A stretch of DNA of 64,000 nt from an uncultured Mycoplasmatota bacterium (GTDB lineage: Bacteria > Bacillota_I > Bacilli_A > RF39 > UBA660), in the NCBI GenBank assembly GCA_900549285.1, contig URNW01000004.1, positions 1 to 64,000 on the forward strand, in the 5' to 3' direction. This document shows positions 61,833 to 64,000 of the stretch, piece by piece (within the stretch, counting starts at the first letter, position 1; each line of letters begins with the position of its first letter). Made by a program: the position numbers and the translations under genes. The notes under the pieces are model-generated. The model made no database searches. It saw only the letters and a list, made by a program, of their open reading frames with translations, and had not been told where the DNA came from.

Positions 61833-61909
61833 GGGCGCTTAGCTCAGTTGGTTAGAGCACCTGCCTTACAAGCAGGGGGTCATAGGTTCGAGTCCTATAG
61901 CGCCCACCA
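61833..61909 (+). tRNA. tRNA-Val (anticodon TAC)
   Basis: Cloverleaf readable: acceptor GGGCGCT/AGCGCCC, D-arm GCTCAGTTGGTTAGAGC, anticodon loop CTTACAA, T-loop GGTTCGAGTCC, and encoded CCA. Confidence 0.95.
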
Positions 61910-61921
61910 TTTTATTTTTTT

Positions 61922-61997
61922 GCCGACATAGCGTAACTGGCAGCGCAACTGACTTGTAATCAGTAGGTTGGGGGTTCGACTCCCTCTGTCGGCACCA
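61922..61997 (+). tRNA. tRNA-Thr (anticodon TGT)
   Basis: Acceptor GCCGACA/TGTCGGC, anticodon stem ACTGA/TCAGT around CTTGTAA, T-loop GGGTTCGACTCCC, and encoded CCA. The D-arm (AGCGTAACTGGCAGCGC) is somewhat unusual. Confidence 0.93.
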
Positions 61998-62006
61998 TTA
62001 AATTAT

Positions 62007-62090
62007 GGGGAGATAGCGAAGTGGTCAAACGCGGCAGACTGTAAATCTGTTCCTTCGGGTTCCATGGTTCAAATCCATGTCTCCCCACCA
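62007..62090 (+). tRNA. tRNA-Tyr (anticodon GTA)
   Basis: 84 bases with the long variable arm (TTCCTTCGGGTTC) of bacterial tRNA-Tyr; acceptor GGGGAGA/TCTCCCC, loop CTGTAAA, encoded CCA. Confidence 0.95.
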
Positions 62091-62099
62091 CTTAATTAT

Positions 62100-62175
62100 T
62101 GCCTCGTAGCCAAGTGGTAAGGCATCAGACTTTGACTCTGACATTCCGCTGGTTCGAACCCAGCCGAGGCAGCCA
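62100..62175 (+). tRNA. tRNA-Gln (anticodon TTG)
   Basis: Acceptor TGCCTCG/CGAGGCA with the U1-A72 pair typical of tRNA-Gln, anticodon stem CAGA/TCTG around CTTTGAC, discriminator G and encoded CCA. Confidence 0.93.
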
Positions 62176-62180
62176 TACTT

Positions 62181-62256
62181 GGTTCGCTAGCTCAGTAGGT
62201 AGAGCATTTGACTTTTAATCAAAGGGTCCCGGGTTCGAATCCCGGGCGAGCCACCA
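62181..62256 (+). tRNA. tRNA-Lys (anticodon TTT)
   Basis: Acceptor GGTTCGC/GCGAGCC, anticodon stem TTTGA/TCAAA around CTTTTAA, T-stem CCGGG/CCCGG, encoded CCA. Last of the five. Confidence 0.95.
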
Positions 62257-62267
62257 TTTTAGTTTAT

Positions 62268-62292
62268 AAAAGTCCTATTTTTAGGGCTTTTT
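62268..62292 (+). terminator. Terminator of the tRNA cluster
   Basis: AAAGTCCT and AGGGCTTT pair (one G-U) around ATTTTT, followed by TTTTT. Confidence 0.75.
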
Positions 62293-62322
62293 ATTATTTT
62301 ATAATTATTGGCAAATAAAAAG

Positions 62323-62350
62323 TATGCTAGCATAAGCTAGCATATTTTTT
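62323..62350. terminator. Terminator of the YnbB-like gene, possibly bidirectional
   Basis: TATGCTAGC and GCTAGCATA, loop ATAA; T-runs on both sides (TTTTTATTT on minus, TTTTTT on plus). Confidence 0.8.
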
Positions 62351-62362
62351 ATAAAATGTATT

Positions 62363-63592
62363 TTAAATTTTACTTTGGTATATACTTTTAATGGCATTTA
62401 CTACAGCAATTTTACCATAATTATACGTTACTCCTCCTTGTTGATAAGCGATAAATGGCACTCTCAGAGGTCCATCACAAGATAATTCTATACTAGATCC
62501 TTGAGTAAATGAACCACTTGCCATAATAATTTCATCCTCATATCCTGGCATTGGGGATGGTATTGGTAAAACTTTAGAGTCTATTGGAGAATACTTTTGA
62601 ATTTCTTGAACGTATTTTATTAGTAAATCTCTATCTTTAAAAGTGATTGCTTCTACTATATCGGCTCTATTTTCATTATATCTTGGTGATACTTCAAAGC
62701 CTAATTTTTCTAGTAGATAAGAAGTTAAAACACTGGTTTTAAGACTAGATGCTACTACACTAGGGGCAAAATATAATCCCTGTAAAATACTTTTATTTGC
62801 TCCTAGACTTGGTCCTACATCAATTCCCTCTCCTGGTAAATTCAATCTTTCAGCACATAAATTAATTAGTTTCTCATCTCCACAAATATAGGCACCATTA
62901 GATGCTAATGATCCTCCTAAATTCTTAATTAAAGACCCTACTATAATATTTGCTCCTACTTCTAGAGGAGATGTTTTTTCTACCATCTCACAATAACAGT
63001 TATCAATCATAATGATTACATTTGAATCAATTTTTCGTATCTCTTTTATCACTTCTTCAATCTCTTTTATTAAAATACTTTTTCGTGTGGAATATCCCCT
63101 GCTTCTTTGTATTTCAATTACTTTTATTTTTTTCTCTTTTATCTTTTTTATAATACTGGGAATATCAAAATGATTGTCTATTAAATCTATTTGTTCATAG
63201 TTAATTTTAAAACTTTTTAGTGAACTAGGATTTTCTTTAATCCCAATTACTTCATGTAAGGTATCATATGGTAACCCTGTAATAGAAAGCATGGTATCAC
63301 CAGGACGTAGTAAAGCAAAAAGGGTTGTTGATAAAGCATGAGAACCACTAATAAACTGATTCCTTACTAAAGCTTTTTCTCCTTTTAGAACATGGGCGAA
63401 AACTCGTTCAATAGCATCTCTTCCAATATCATTATAACCATATCCTGTTGTCATATTAAAATGAGCTTCATTTATATTTTCTTTGTGAAAAGCTTCTAAA
63501 ACTAACTTGCTAAAATAAGTTTCCGTTTCATCTATTTCATTATAAATCTCTTTACAATCTTTTTCTGCCTCTTTTAGTAATTCTTCTATCAT
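62363..63592 (-). CDS. YnbB-type PLP enzyme (methionine gamma-lyase/aluminium resistance family)
   Basis: 409 residues. Fold type I PLP protein: TTGYGYNDIGRDAIERVFAHVLKGEKALVRNQFISGSHAL (seen as GYGYNDIGRDAIERVF and RNQFISGSHAL) at the N-terminus, IEIQRSRGYSTRKS, MIDNCYCEMVE, and the PLP lysine in GSLIKNLGGSLASNGAYICG near 222; RVPFIAYQQGGVTYNYGK closes the protein. The family is called methionine gamma-lyase family or aluminium resistance protein; its reaction is not well established. AAAGGAGG precedes the ATG. Adjacent to an SDR gene upstream. Confidence 0.9.
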   Translation of the reverse strand: MIEELLKEAEKDCKEIYNEIDETETYFSKLVLEAFHKENINEAHFNMTTGYGYNDIGRDAIERVFAHVLKGEKALVRNQFISGSHALSTTLFALLRPGDTMLSITGLPYDTLHEVIGIKENPSSLKSFKINYEQIDLIDNHFDIPSIIKKIKEKKIKVIEIQRSRGYSTRKSILIKEIEEVIKEIRKIDSNVIIMIDNCYCEMVEKTSPLEVGANIIVGSLIKNLGGSLASNGAYICGDEKLINLCAERLNLPGEGIDVGPSLGANKSILQGLYFAPSVVASSLKTSVLTSYLLEKLGFEVSPRYNENRADIVEAITFKDRDLLIKYVQEIQKYSPIDSKVLPIPSPMPGYEDEIIMASGSFTQGSSIELSCDGPLRVPFIAYQQGGVTYNYGKIAVVNAIKSIYQSKI

Positions 63593-63626
63593 ATTTTTAA
63601 CCTCCTTTAAATATTTTTATAAAGAA

Positions 63627-64000
63627 CTAATTTCTATTTCCTCCATCCACTCTAATCACAGAACTATTAATATAACTGGCATCATCACTGGCAAGAAAAA
63701 AAACAACCTTAGCTATTTCCTCAGGATTCGCAAAACGATTTAATAATATTTTTTTGGTTTCTTCTAAGCGATATTCTTCATCTAATTCTTTATTCATTTC
63801 AGTATTTATCCATCCTGGAGCTACTGTATTTACTCTTATATTAGGAGCATATTCTATTGCTAAATTTTTTGTTAATGATATTACTCCTGCTTTTGATGCA
63901 TCATAATCTAAACCATAAGGATAATATGTATCTATCCCATTCGTTGAAGAAATATTAATGATACTTCCTTTTTTCATAATTTTATGACCATATTTGCAAA
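63627..64000 (-). CDS. Short-chain dehydrogenase/reductase, C-terminal part (partial)
   Basis: The frame runs in from beyond the right edge (CKYGHKIMKKGSIINISS); a methionine within it is not a start. Visible 124 residues: catalytic Ser in INISSTNG, YDASKAG (YxxxK), the adenine-side NVRVNTVAPGWINTEM-like text (IRVNTVAPGWINTEM), FANPEEIAKVVFFLASDDASYI and VIRVDGG, the normal C-terminus. This is the classical FabG-like SDR group, but fatty acid synthesis versus another oxidoreductase role cannot be decided from the fragment. Confidence 0.88.
   Translation of the reverse strand, partial: CKYGHKIMKKGSIINISSTNGIDTYYPYGLDYDASKAGVISLTKNLAIEYAPNIRVNTVAPGWINTEMNKELDEEYRLEETKKILLNRFANPEEIAKVVFFLASDDASYINSSVIRVDGGNRN

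Noticed and set aside
1..64000. Reverse transcriptase, relaxase or integrase that would complete a DGR, ICE or prophage
   Set aside because: None of the readable frames has YxDD, HUH or tyrosine/serine recombinase motifs.
5027..64000. Mycoplasma-type genetic code
   Set aside because: TGA ends several genes (for example cca and the SDR gene at 8540), tryptophan is written TGG, and wall synthesis genes are present.

Overview
The window is a very AT-rich bacterial chromosome segment. Stops include TGA (for example at the cca/dnaD ATGA overlap), so the standard bacterial code is used and not the mycoplasma code. Shine-Dalgarno sequences are strong (AGGAGG, AGGTGAT) and promoters match TTGACA-17-TATAAT. 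The gene set is that of a fermenting, walled, low-GC Firmicute of Bacilli type: pyruvate:ferredoxin oxidoreductase, PduL-type phosphotransacylase, pyruvate kinase and enolase for energy; MurC, a MurE with the DNPR signature, DapF and UppP for a diaminopimelate-type wall; HrcA/CIRCE heat-shock control; and conserved Firmicute pairs (ylxM-ftsY, dnaD-nth, miaA-mscL). An uncultured gut Bacilli lineage is my best guess; no rRNA is present to confirm it.

Layout. 1-1.5 kb: end of a SipW-type secreted protein gene, a small XRE regulator and a KilA-N gene, which look phage- or mobile-derived. 1.6-14 kb, mostly minus strand: PFOR, envelope proteins of unknown role, YebC, patatin, SDR, ZIP transporter, two zinc-ribbon membrane proteins, a glycosyltransferase. 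14-16.9 kb: two collagen-like surface protein genes around gmk, then a non-coding repeat that resembles the template or variable repeat of a diversity-generating retroelement (DGR). 16.9-25.4 kb: a minimal type IV secretion-like locus (two pilin-like proteins with ectodomains, a VirB6-like channel protein, PrgI/VirB3-like protein, and a VirB4 ATPase split into two genes), interrupted by an independent Rpn-type nuclease gene. 25.5-36.8 kb: wall, tRNA modification, DAP and thymidylate genes, ClpC. 36.8-52 kb: housekeeping genes (pyk, ftsY, ftsK, nth, dnaD, cca, miaA, mscL, miaB) with two SipW-type secreted proteins. 52-58 kb: uppP, HD hydrolase, a candidate small RNA, ClpB under a CIRCE operator, and a GLUG-repeat surface protein switched off by two poly-G tracts. 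58-64 kb: deoD, eno, a degenerate alanine racemase, five tRNAs, a YnbB-type PLP enzyme and a truncated SDR.

The most unusual material is at the cell surface: a DGR-like repeat next to collagen-like genes and a T4SS-like apparatus without visible relaxase, coupling protein or wall hydrolase, and a phase-variable adhesin candidate. Other points worth attention are a double-length ThyX followed by a broken thymidylate kinase start, a racemase-like protein without its PLP lysine, and a SipW-like protein that seems to lack its catalytic histidine.
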